Under the pieces are notes generated by a model, which saw only the letters and a program-made list of their open reading frames with translations, was not told the origin of the DNA and made no database searches. This document shows, in pieces, positions 9,716-21,800 of a stretch of 64,000 nucleotides of DNA. A program made the position numbers and the translations under genes. This DNA comes from Petrosia ficiformis (lineage: Eukaryota; Porifera; Demospongiae; Haplosclerida; Petrosiidae). Each line of letters begins with the position of its first letter. Position 1 is the stretch's first letter. The stretch covers positions 3,287,373 to 3,351,372 of the forward strand of contig OX345650.1 of NCBI GenBank assembly GCA_947044365.1, written 5' to 3'.

Positions 9716-12700
9716 ATGGCTGGCGTACAGGATGATGCTCGATTGTACAAATATTGTCGTGAAGGACATTTAAACAAGATAAAAGTAAGCAAAAGAGTCG
9801 TCCATAATAATTACAATTATTATTTTGCATGTATTTCAGGAATATATTGAGTCTGTTGAAGCAAGTACATTAATTGATTGTTTAAACAGCAAGAGAGGAG
9901 TTTTTGGGTATACACCTCTACATGAAGCTGTTCATAGTAACAAGTACAATGTGATCAAATTCTTGATTCACAAAGGAGCGAATAGTAATTCGAGAGCCAG
10001 GTCTGGATACACACCTCTGCATCTTGCTAGCAGTGCTGGCCACATTGACTGTGTGAAAGTACTTCTCCAATGTGGGGCTGATATTAGCTTGACTGATGAC
10101 TATGGAAAAACTCCTAAACAAACAGCTTCAATATGCAATAGATCTCTTATTGTACGACTGCTGAGAAGTGAAGGTAATTTAAACATATTAACTTGATTGA
10201 ATAGAGACTCTATAATAATCTTTTGTGTTCCAAACAATATACTAAGACTTAAATTCAAAAATGCATCATAATAATTATGTATTATAAAGACTGGGTATGG
10301 TACATTGCTTATTATTTGAAGTCTTGTAATGGTTATGTTAGTTTAGAAACATGAATGATGATAATATATGTTAAAGTCGTCATATGGTCATATATATACA
10401 TTGGATATTCTAATTAACCAACAATGACCTTAGAAATCTACTGATAGCTGATACCAATCTGATATTATATCTACCTTATGGTATCAGATTCTTTCAATGA
10501 AAAATCATTGTTATTAAAAAAAGCTTTCAATGATGTTATAATCTATAATCATAAGAAATGACAGCATTAGTACAATACACTGAAAACTAACTAACTAACT
10601 ATAATACTGGTAATGGCTGATAATGACTGATACTGATTACTAATCCAATTATCTGTCTATCACTAGTCTTATGTACACTGATAACACTATAATGTTATCA
10701 TAAGAAGTGTCATTACCTTGAAACATAGCAGCCAATTAGACCACTACCTTATTGACTATAATAGATTTTCAATTGATAACTATTCAAATTCATATAATTC
10801 ATGTCATAGACAAAATTGGTACTGATACATTATTATTTAATGTTTGTGTGTTGTAGTTCTTGGCAGCTTTCCCACCTCTGAAAACAGATAATAAGTAACT
10901 CCGGTCGGTAGCATTTGTAACAAAATAGAACCAGACTCCACTACTTCTTTCTCCAATCACTCATGATTTCATCCATGCATGTGATGGTTAAGTTGATGGA
11001 TCAATAAGTTTGGTGATAATTCTTGGTTGATATCAATACTGATACTGATTCCAGTATCTATTGATAACCAATTTTTATATTCCAAGAAGAAATGAATAAT
11101 CATTTTGAGTAATACTAGAAATTTAAAGATGTAGAGTTGAGAATAACTCTTCTTCTTGCTATTTCTTTATTTTAAACAAGTGATTACAGTTTTAAATGGT
11201 ATGTGTCTATATAGAGTGGTATGTAACCACAGTGGTATTTAAAACACTGGATATATAATTATTCTTTTCATATTTTTAATCTAGAGATTATCAAAGAAGT
11301 TGAAACTAATGGAGACAATTTAACTGATCTTTTAAGAGTTCATGGAGAAGAATTGGAACCATACTGTCTAGAGAGAGCTCTGATAGCTGCAGTTGGAAAT
11401 GGCAACCATTTTAGTGTTGGTAAATTAGTTATGAAAGGAGCAACAAATGTGGAAAATGCCTTACAGCTCTCAAAAGAAATGAAGAAGCATGAAGTTCGAG
11501 CAATGTTACTTCTTGTCTTGGCTGCTTTAAAAAATGATAAAGGTCTCATCGTAAAACTTTTTGGTACTTCATTTGAAAATCCAACATCTGTAAGTATAAT
11601 ACAATCTTCAATCAATACTGTATGGTATGTATATACATGTCATTTCAAGGATCATTGTCCTAGTGACCAAAGCCAATATCTTAGCACAAGTTACTTACCT
11701 TCCAAGGGCATAGACCAGATTTTATAACCAGGAGGGCTTATTTTAACATGTGCCTAAGGCACGAGCAAAACTTGGCTAACTTGTTAATTAATTAAATATT
11801 TATTTAATGTGCACTGTCTACTTGTAGTATTAAATTACCCACAAAGATGATGAACTGTCCTTGATAAACATGGCCAATTACTTTGTTATCCAAAATAACA
11901 TTTGGAACATTTAAGTAGCTATTGTACATGTATAATTTCAGTTTGAATACTATGCTACCTTTATCTTTATCAATATAAACACTAGTATCTATTTATAATT
12001 ATAGGTACCTGCAAATGATGATGATTTTCCTGAGGTTCAGAAAGCAGTGATTAGTGGAAACGTTTCTACTGTAGTCCCTATAGAGATTGCTGGACGTGCT
12101 CAAAATAATGATATACGGGGGGAACTCCTTTTACATACTGATGTACACCCGGAAAAAGGTTCAGTTTATTGGCATGGGCTTCGTCTACTTCATCTTGACA
12201 TTTCTTGGGTAAGAAAGATTCACTGGGTTAAATACTTACGTCTGGCTCATAATGGACTTCGTGTAATACCAAATGAATTAGGGAATTACCTCAAACAGGT
12301 ATGTTTTACTGTATAGTCAGTGTGATATAATACATCATGTATGTATTTAGCTATTTACTCAATACATTTGCTTAATTGTGACTATATAATGGTTACTTTC
12401 TTTTTCAAAATAGGTCATTAAACTTGACCTTCAACACAATGAGCTCAATGCTATACCACAATGTCTCCTAAAGTTACCAAACCTTAATGAGCTAAATCTC
12501 TCATCCAACCAACTCTCAGACATACCAGATATACATGAATGGTCTCCAGTACTCACTATCCTTGACCTTTCTCACAATAAACTGAGCTTCCTACCAAATA
12601 GTGTTGTAGCTCCTTCAATAAGTACCCTTCTCCTTGGAGATAACAGGTTTCGTACAGTACCTCTGTGTGTCTGTTCATTCTTCAGTCTTCAGTTCCTGGA

Positions 12701-15700
12701 TATCAGTGATAATCCAGACATTCGCTCTCTTCCTATAGAAATGGGTCGTCTCTCAAACCTTAACAAACTCACACTGACGGGACTGAAACATTTGAGAGAT
12801 CCTCCACGAAACATACAGAAAGATGTTCGTGACTGCATCTGTTACTTGAACAGCAAGCTACATTCAGGTCAGAAATTCTATAGTATGAAACTAATGCTTC
12901 TTGGTAATTCAAATAGAGGGAAAACAACACTGGTAGCACGACTGAAGGGATTACAAGTTGGTCAGAAGTCCACAGATGGATTGGATATCAGTGAATGGAG
13001 TTATTCTGGAGGTTTTACTCGAAAAAAGTATCACTTCAATATTTGGGACTTTGGAGGCCGGGAAGAGTATTATGCAATGCATCAGTGTTTCTTGTCCAGG
13101 CGTTCCATGTATCTCCTACTATGGAATGTGAAGCATGGAAGAGAAGGGATTAGAGAATTGAAGCCATGGCTAGATAATCTTTGTTTAAGAGCACCATGGT
13201 CTTGTGTTCTTATTGTAGGTACTCATCTGGATGAAGTAGAAAATGTTGAACGACCAATGGTAGACAACCTACTCATGGAAGTGGGTGAACTTGCAGAGAC
13301 GTACAGTTCAAAACTTCATATCCTAGAAATTTTGGCTGTTGGACTGATGAATCGGCTTGAAAATATTGAAGCTCTTCGGGAAGCAATTTACAACCAGGCA
13401 ACTAGTTACAAAGAGAAAGGAAGTCTACCAGTAATGGGACAAGAAATTCCAGTGAGCTATTTTCAGTTATTTAAGGAATTGGAGAAGATACAGGAAGATG
13501 TTCATAATGAGAAAAGAGAGCCAGTCATGCATTGTGATGAATTTAAACATCTTGTTCAGCAACTTAAACTACCAGATATTTGTACAGATGATGAATTACG
13601 CACAGCATCAATATTTCTCAATGAAATCGGTACCATACTGCATTTTGATGATGGTAGTCATAGTTTGAATGAGCTGTTATTTATAGATCCTCGTTGGCTG
13701 TATGACATGATCTCAAAAGTTGTCACAGTACATGAGAGAAACTCATTTGTCAAGAATGGGATCCTTCATAGTCAAGATATTCCCCAATTATTTCGAGACT
13801 CTAGAATGCTTTGGAAGTACTTTGAACAGTACGTGACACTTCTTGATCGATTTGAAGTTGCTCTACCTCTAGATAATAGAAGAATCTTGATACCATCTAT
13901 GCTTCCTGAAGAGCGTCCTGCAGATGCCAACTTACCTGATGACTCTGGCAGTCCAAACTATCGTCGCTACATCACTTTTGGTTCAGAAACACCTTTAGGA
14001 TTTTGGAGTCGTCTCGTTTCCCGTGTGATGTATATGGTCCCTCAAGTTTGTAAAGTACTAGATTATGAAAGTTTGTCAGTAGAAAACGATACTAGTAGCA
14101 TAACTGTTACTGATGAATCGTCTTCAGTACAAATTTCCGTCTCTTCACCTGTATCTCCCACAACAGATAAAAGCCCTTTCTTGCTTCCTAACATCACTCG
14201 CTTCATTGTTGAAGATGACTATCTTGAACCATTCAATCCCAAAGAAGTGAAACTCATCTATTGGAAAGAAGGGATTGTTTATAAAAGTCCTGACTTGTGC
14301 TTTTGTGTCGAATCTCTTTACAAATCTGGTATTAAAAGTAGGACTAGTTGTAATGGTATTCTTGTAATGGCATCTTCATCTGTAAAGGGTATGAAAACTA
14401 TTTGTTTGCTAGTAGATATGATTACTGCTTTCATTCACGAGTGGTATCCAGGAATTGAAAAGCATAGCGTACAACAAAAGGTTCCCTGTTATGAGTGTAT
14501 GAAGATGAAGCATTCTTTACCATTTGAGTTTTGTATTGATCAGTACATGTCAATAATAACCAGCAATCAATGGAGAATTCAGTGTGGATACGACAGCAAA
14601 AACCCCAGCAATAATCACTCTGTCTCACTTGACAATATCACGCCAGACTTACTTCTATATGATCTTGACAAAGACTTTATCCTAAAATCAGAGGAAATAA
14701 AATATAAGAATGACAATGACTCATTTATTGGAGAAGGTTGCTTTGGAGATATCTATAGAGGGAAGTATCAAGGAAAGAATGTTGCCATCAAGAAATATGA
14801 CTTCAATGAGTTGCGAAGTCAAGCTAAAATGTTACAAACATCACACCATCCTTGTGTGATCGGTCTTGTTGGAGTCAGTGTGCATCCTTTGATGGCTTTG
14901 GTTTTGGAAGAAGCACCTATGGGTACCCTTGACATGCATCTAATCACAAAACCTATCCCAATAGCGAGGGTTGCCATCTTTCGTATAGCTGCCCAAGTTG
15001 CTGCTGCTGTAAGGTTTCTTCACCAACACGGTAACATTTTTCGTGATCTGAAAGCTTCTAATGTGATGTTGTGGTCTCTCGATGAGAGATCTCTTTGCCA
15101 TTGTAAGGTTGCTAATTTTGATATTGCTACTCAGATGTCTCCACTTGGTGCTATTGGCACCCAAGGGACTAAGGGATTTGTTGCTCCCGAAGTTCTTTTC
15201 ATTGGTAGGTTGAGATCCGTTTACAATCATAAAGCAGATATATTTTCTTTTGGTATGTTGCTGTATCAGATGATAGCTCGTCGTTATCCATTTCATAATG
15301 TCCCAGTATACAAAATTGAACACAAACTTGTTCAAGGGGAGAGACCCTCTGTTATTGACATTCCTGTGGCAGATACTGGCTTTTACTACTTGACAAGATT
15401 GATGAAATACTGTTGGGAAGATAAACCTGAGAAAAGACCAGAAACAGATGAATTGATAGCCAGACTTTCAAACGTTATTGTCCAGTCAGTAATGAGTGTG
15501 CAGCCACTCCATAGTCACTTTTCTCTTCGTTTGGGATGTGCCATCATTCCTCGAAATTACACTAAGGCCAATGTGAACAATGAACAAAGCAGTGAATTAT
15601 GGATATGTTGTGATAGTTCAGAAGGAACCGAGTTAAACATATACGACACGAATCAGATGATTAAAATAAATAAGAATTTCATGGAAGAGAATCAAGTTCA

Positions 15701-16961
15701 ATGTATGTGTGTGTGTGGTGATCATGTTTGGGTGTGTTCACGAACTGGCGTTAAATGTGGTGTGATTGATGTATTTAATATTTTATCCGGAGAGCTTGTG
15801 CATAATATACGTATGAGAGAGAATACAATATGTTGTATCACCACTGCTAATGATTATGTGTATGTGGGTACTCTTGAGGGATATGTGTTTGCATTTCCCC
15901 ATGATTTGAAAGCTCTTCAAGCAAATGAACCTCCTCGACATCAATTCATCTCTGAGAATGCAATTGAAGGTATTACAGCCACACGAAAACATGTTTGGGT
16001 TTCACATACCAGGTTTATGTTTTTCCTTAACTTGGAAACCTTGAAAATGGAACATCAGTTGACATGTAGTTCACACAAAGAAGATTTCATTGGCTCTTTG
16101 TATTTATCAGAAGAAACCAATATTGTCTGGAGCGCTCATCTCGGTGGAAGTGTTATCTCAGCTTGGAATGCAGAGGAAGAAACCCACATGTATGATATAA
16201 ATGCTAGTCAAGCGCTCCTCGATGTTGAGACAGGATGTAATTATGATGCTATCATGACATGCATGACTCCCGCATTGGATACTGTGTGGGTTGGCATGGC
16301 AACAGGTCACATCCTGGTCTTCCATAATGCTGACTTGCTGCATTATGTACGTCCTTATAAGGAATATATCCGTTTTCTCGTTCATATTCCTTGTGAGGGT
16401 CCCACACACAAAGAAAAGTGTATGGTAGTTAGCGGGGCAAAATGTTTCCAGTCTCTAGTGCAAGAATTCCCAACACAGTTGCCAGCAAGCGAAGATGAGA
16501 AAGGACAACCAATTCCACAGTCTGGTGTAATGATTCTATGGGAAGCTTTCTCAGGAGACACTTTACGACAGATAAAGGATTTGGAATCAGAAACTCCTGG
16601 ATATCTTGAAAACCATACAACTGTTGCTAGAATGGTCCGTCTGTTGAACTTCAAAGATGAAACTCGTATTCTTGACGACAGACCACTTTCGAAAGACAAG
16701 TCAAAAAGTACAATTCTGAACACTATTGATGATCATTTTTTGAACTCCATCAGTGATGATGAACTTCCGAGATCTATGCTTACACAATCACTGGCTGGTC
16801 AAACATCTCCTCTTTCAAACCAGCCAAACCTCATGGAGGGGACACTTCATAATGTTTCTCCTGAACCAATGCTGCACAACTTGGACACTGAAGGGTTGTC
16901 ATTCTCTTTAGAGGTAGATGCTCAACAATTAGAAGAGATTGAAGTCGTGAAACCAACTTGA
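9716..16961 (+). CDS. ROCO family protein A: ankyrin-LRR-Roc-COR-kinase-propeller (LRRK-like)
   Basis: Five exons (9716-9784, 9840-10173, 11285-11589, 12005-12298, 12414-16961) give about 1849 aa, in the same phases as copy B. Order: ankyrin repeats (about residues 46-133, GYTPLHEA and GYTPLHLASSAG); LRRs (about 297-460); Roc GTPase with P-loop GNSNRGKTT (near 498), WDFGGREE (switch II) and THLD (G4); COR (about 660-1000); a kinase domain (about 1105-1365); and a beta-propeller-like C-terminal part with repeated W/V-x-S/G blades. The kinase has GEGCFGDIYRG, VAIK (Lys1127), FRDLK (Asp1212; His replaced by Phe) and APE, but the DFG site reads NFD (Asn1235), so the metal-binding Asp is missing. 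LRRK-like ROCO proteins are GTP-switched kinases or scaffolds in the cytoplasm; this one is probably a pseudokinase. The ORF stops at 16959-16961 inside an 11-bp tandem duplication that puts a PB1-like tail out of frame. Starting at MAGV is supported by alignment with copy B. Confidence 0.88.
10174..11284 (+). other. Intron 2 of ROCO A, longer than in copy B
   Basis: 1,111 bp, against 792 bp in copy B. Both ends are similar between the copies. The extra sequence includes runs of TGATA-type motifs (10440-10500 and 11030-11070) like those inside the hAT-like element at 35638, and a block of unique AT-rich DNA. No ORF is supported. Confidence 0.55.
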
Positions 16962-17245
16962 AACCAACTCGATCAGAAGCTCATACAAACACCATTTTCG
17001 AGGAAACACTTAATGTAGAAATTAGTGAAAATTTATGGGTTCAAATAACATGTCCTAAACCTGCTCGCTTAGACCAGGCCATTAGAGAAATAACTTATGA
17101 AGGTAATTTGGACAACATTCATGACTATTGTCTCGCATATCGACAAGGTGACTCAGGAAAGCTAGTTGAATTAAATACACAAGACAAATTTGAAATATTC
17201 CTCGAGCAACACAGCAGGGCAAAACTTTTATTAATACCACTGTAA
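16958..17245 (+). pseudogene. Out-of-frame C-terminal PB1-like segment of ROCO A
   Basis: An open frame directly after the ROCO A stop encodes about 95 aa ending KLVELNTQDKFEIFLEQ and KLLLIPL. These resemble the acidic second half and final strand of a PB1 domain. At the junction the 11-bp motif TGAAACCAACT occurs twice in tandem. Removing one unit would make the frame continuous with the ROCO A ORF, so this is best read as the original C-terminus, cut off by a recent slippage duplication. A splice that bypasses the stop was looked for, and no in-phase GT-AG pair was evident. A sequencing or assembly error is the main alternative. The PB1 assignment is tentative. Confidence 0.6.
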
Positions 17246-17643
17246 TTTGGTGATTGACGTTTACTATTAAATCATTTTGTGTGTTCTTACTCATCTATTG
17301 TTGTTAATTTATTTTGTACACAAGAGAAGAGATCAGGTTAATTTTTTTTATCATAGAATCTGAAACTTGTAGCACTATTTGTAGGCTTGATCTTTCTTCA
17401 TGAAAGATAGTATTCTCTGGAGTCACGCTATAATAATAGCAAAATTATTTTACTGAAAAAGAAGCAGAGGAAGTGGCCTGGCCTATGGGGTACGGGCGGC
17501 TAGTCTCGTTCCCAGACCCTTCTTGATCATTCGGAGAACAGCAGATGGAAAGAGAGAAGTCCGTCTAGCCACACTTCTAATGGGTGGGATTGCTAGCTAT
17601 AAGTTTAGATGGGAGGGGTTGGCTACGGGAGAATTTCTTCTTG
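17246..17643 (+). other. Spacer between the two ROCO genes
   Basis: Holds the 3' UTR of copy A (an ATTAAA lies about 20 bp past 17245) and the promoter of copy B. The segment around 17465-17500 resembles 9625-9660 upstream of copy A, marking the start of the duplicated unit. No other feature is visible. Confidence 0.6.
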
Positions 17644-18853
17644 ATGGCGATGGCTGGCATTGTACGGGATGATGCTCGAATGCACAAATATTGTCGTGAA
17701 GGAAATTTAAACAAGATAAAAGTAAGCAAAAGAGTCGTCCATAATAATTACAGTTATTATTTTGCATGTATCTCAGGAATATATTGAGTCTGTTGAAGCA
17801 AGTACATTGATTGATTGTTTAAACAGCGAGAGAGGAGTTTTTGGGTATACACCTCTACATGAAGCTGTTTATAGTAACAAGTACAATGTGATCAAATTCT
17901 TGATTCACAAAGGAGCGAATAGTAATTCGAGAGCCAGATATGGATACACACCTCTGCATCTTGCTAGCAGTGCTGGCTACATTGACTGTGTGAAAGTACT
18001 TCTCCAATGTGGGGCTGATATTAGCTTGACTGATGACTATGGAAGGACTCCTAAACAAACAGCTTCAATACACAATAGGTGTATTATTGTACGACTGCTG
18101 AGAAGTGAAGGTAAGTCAAACATATTGATTGAATACAGACTCTATAATAATGTTTTCTGTTTCAAACAATTCTAAGACTTAGATTCAAAAATCCATCATA
18201 ATAATTATAAAACTGGGTATGGTACATTGCTTATTATTTGAAGTCCTCTAATGGTTAAGTTAGTTTCAGATTGAAAAAAAAACATGCATGCCATGCAAAT
18301 GATGATAATAATTGTGTGTAAATAAACTGTTAAAGTCTGTTTTCACTGATAGTTTATTTTCTGAAAATAAACTATCAGTGAAAACATTTAGGCCCAATAA
18401 TTATACCCCCGGGTGGGTGTGGCTTCCAAAAGATACAGAATTGAACCAGATTGTATGCAGCAAGAAGCTGGCAAAACTAGAAACCGATTGGAGTTTCATC
18501 TACCCCTCCCCCTAGTACAACCTTAAACTGAAATAACTTTTGAAACAATTAGACCACTACCTTAATAGATTTTCAATTGATAACTAGTGTTCAAATACAT
18601 AATTCGATAAGTTTAAGTTTATACAAGCAGTGGATTCATTTTCATGATGACATATGTACATCATAACTTGATTTTCCAAATAAGGTAGCCAAGTATGGCC
18701 AATAAAAATTGATGGTGATATGATAGAATAGTGAAATTTAAAGTGATAGAGTTGAGAATAACTGTTTGTTTATTTTAAACAAGTGATTACAGTTTTAATA
18801 TGTTGTGTGTGTATATTGAGTGGTATATGTAACCACAGTGGTATTTAAAACAC

Positions 18854-18884
<31 letters not shown>

Positions 18885-21800
18885 TTCATATTTTTAATCT
18901 AGAGATTATCAAAGAAGTTGAAACTAACGGAGACAATTTAACTGATCTTTTAAGAGTTCGTGGAGAAGAATTGGAACATTACTGTCTACAGAGAGCTCTG
19001 ATAGCTGCAGTTAGGACTGGCAACCATTTTAATATTGGTAAATTAATTGTGAAAGGAGCAACAAATCTGGAAGATGCCTTACAGCTGTCTAAAGAAATGA
19101 AGAAGCATGAAGCTCGAGCAATGTTACTTCTTGTCTTGGCTGCTCAAAAAAATGATAAAAATCTCATCCTAAAACTCTTCAGTACTTCATTTGAAAATCC
19201 AACATCTGTAAGTTTCAATCAATACTTATTGTACTGTATGGTATGTATATACATGTTAGGTTATATATCTCTAGGATCATTGTCCTAGTGAACAAAGACA
19301 ATATCCTAGCACAATATCTTATGTTTGTTTACTTTATGTATTTATTTATAACTACAGGTACCTACAAATGATGATGATTTTCCTGAGGTTCAGAAAGCAG
19401 TGATTAGTGGAAATGTTTCTACTGTAGTCCCCATAGAGATTGCTCGACGTAATCAAAATAATGATATACGAAAGGAACTCCTCTTACATACTGATGTACA
19501 CCCAGAAAATGGTTCAGTTTATTGGCATGGACTTCGTCTACTTCATCTTGACATTTCTTGGGTAAGAAAGATTCACTGGGTTAAATACTTACGTCTGGCT
19601 CGTAATGGACTTCATATAATACCAAATGAATTAGGGAATTACCTCAAACAGGTATGTTTTACTGTATAGTCAGTGTGATATAATACATGATGCAATGTAC
19701 ATGTATGTATTTAGCTATTTACTCAATACATTTGCTTAATTGTGACTATATAATTGTTACTTTCTTTTTCAAAATAGGTCATTAAACTTGACCTTCAACA
19801 CAATGAGCTCAATGCTATACCACAATGTCTCCTAAAGTTACCAAACCTTATTGAGCTCAATCTCTCATCCAACCGACTCTCAGAGATACCAGATATACAT
19901 GAATGGTCTCCAGTACTCACTGTCCTTAACCTTTCTCACAATAAACTGACCTTCCTACCAAATGATGTTGTGGCTCCTTCAATAAGTACCCTTCTCCTTG
20001 GAGATAACAGGTTTCGTACAGTACCTCTGTGTGTCTGTTCATTCTTCAGTCTTCGGTTCCTGGATATTAGTGATAATCCAGACATTCGCTCTCTTCCTAT
20101 AGAAATGGGCCGTCTCTCAAACCTTAACAAACTCACACTGACGGGACTGAAACATTTGAGAGATCCTCCACAAAACGTGCAGAAAGATGCTCGTGACTGC
20201 ATCCATTACTTGAACAGCAAGCTACGTACAAGTCAAAAATTCTATCGCATGAAACTAATGCTTCTTGGTAATTCAGATAGAGGGAAAACAACACTAGTAG
20301 CACGACTGAAGGGATTACAAGTTGGTCAGAAGTCCACAGATGGATTGGATATTAGTGAATGGAGTTGTTCTGGAGGCTTTACTCGAAAAAAGTATCACTT
20401 CAATATTTGGGACTTTGGAGGCCGGGAGGAATATGCAATGCATCAGTGTTTCTTGTCCAGGCGTTCCATGTATCTCCTACTATGGAATGTGAAGCATGGA
20501 AGAGAAGGGATTAGAGAATTGAAGCCATGGCTAGATAATCTCTGTTTAAGAGCACCACGGTCTTGTGTTCTTATTGTAGGTACTCATCTGGATGAAGTTA
20601 AAGATGACGAACGACCAATGGTAGACCAGCTACTCATGGAAGTAGGTAAACTTGCAGAGACGTACAGTCCAAAGCTAAATATCCCAGAAGTTCTTGCTGT
20701 TGGACTGATAAATCGGCTTGAAAATATCGAAGTTCTTCGGGAAGCAATTTACAACCAGGCAACTAGTTACAAAGAGAAAGGAAGTCTACCAGTAATGGGA
20801 CAAGAAATTCCAGTGAGCTATTTTCAGTTATTTAAGGAATTGGAGAAGATACAGAAAGATGTTCATAATGAGAAAAGAGAGCCAGTCATGCATTGTGATG
20901 AATTTAAACATCTTGTTCAGCAACTCAAACTACCAGATATTTGTACAGATGATGAATTACGCACAGCATCAATATTTCTCAATGAAGTCGGTACCATACT
21001 GCATTTTGATGATCGTAGTCATAGTTTGAATGAGCTGTATTTTATAGATCCTCGTTGGCTGTGTGACATGATCTCAAAAGTTGTCACAGTACATGAGAGA
21101 AACCCATTTGTCAAGAATGGGATCCTTCGTAGTCAAGATATTCCCCAATTATTTCGAGACTCTAGAATGCTTTGGAAGTACTTTGAACAGTACGTGACAC
21201 TTCTTGATCGATTTGAAGTTGCTCTACCTCTAGATAATAGAAAAATCTTGATACCATCTATGCTTCCTGAAAAGCGTCCTGCAGATGCCAACTTACCTGA
21301 TGAGCCTAGCAGTCCAAACTATCGCCGTTACATCACTTTTGGTTCAGTAACACCTTCAGGATTCTGGAGCCGTCTTATATCTCGTATCATGTACACTGTC
21401 CCTCAAGTTTGTAAAGCACTGGATTATACTAGTAAACATGGCGTGCAAGGTGTATCAGTAGAAGATACAAGTAGCATAGCTGTTACTGATGACTCTTCAC
21501 TACAAATTGCCATCTCTTCACCTGTATCTCCCACAACAGGTAAAAACTCTTTCTTGCTTCCCAACATCACTCGCTTCATTGTTGAAGATGACTATCTTGA
21601 ACCATTCAATCCCAAAGAAGTGAAACTCATCTACTGGAAAGAAGGAATTGTTTATAAAAGTCCTGACCTGTGCTTTTGTGTAGAATCTCTGCACAAATCT
21701 GGTATTAAAAGTAGAACTACCAGTAATGGTATTCTTGTAATGGCATCTTCATCTGTAAAGGGTATGAAAACTATTTGTTTGCTAGTAGATATGATTACTA

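Noticed and set aside
14940..16723. Several antisense ORFs of 69-131 codons inside the ROCO genes
   Set aside because: Shadows of the sense coding sequence; they recur at equivalent places in both copies because the sense strand is conserved.
16914..16976. A short intron that would bypass the ROCO A stop
   Set aside because: GT...AG pairs exist but none joins in the right phase to the downstream PB1-like frame.
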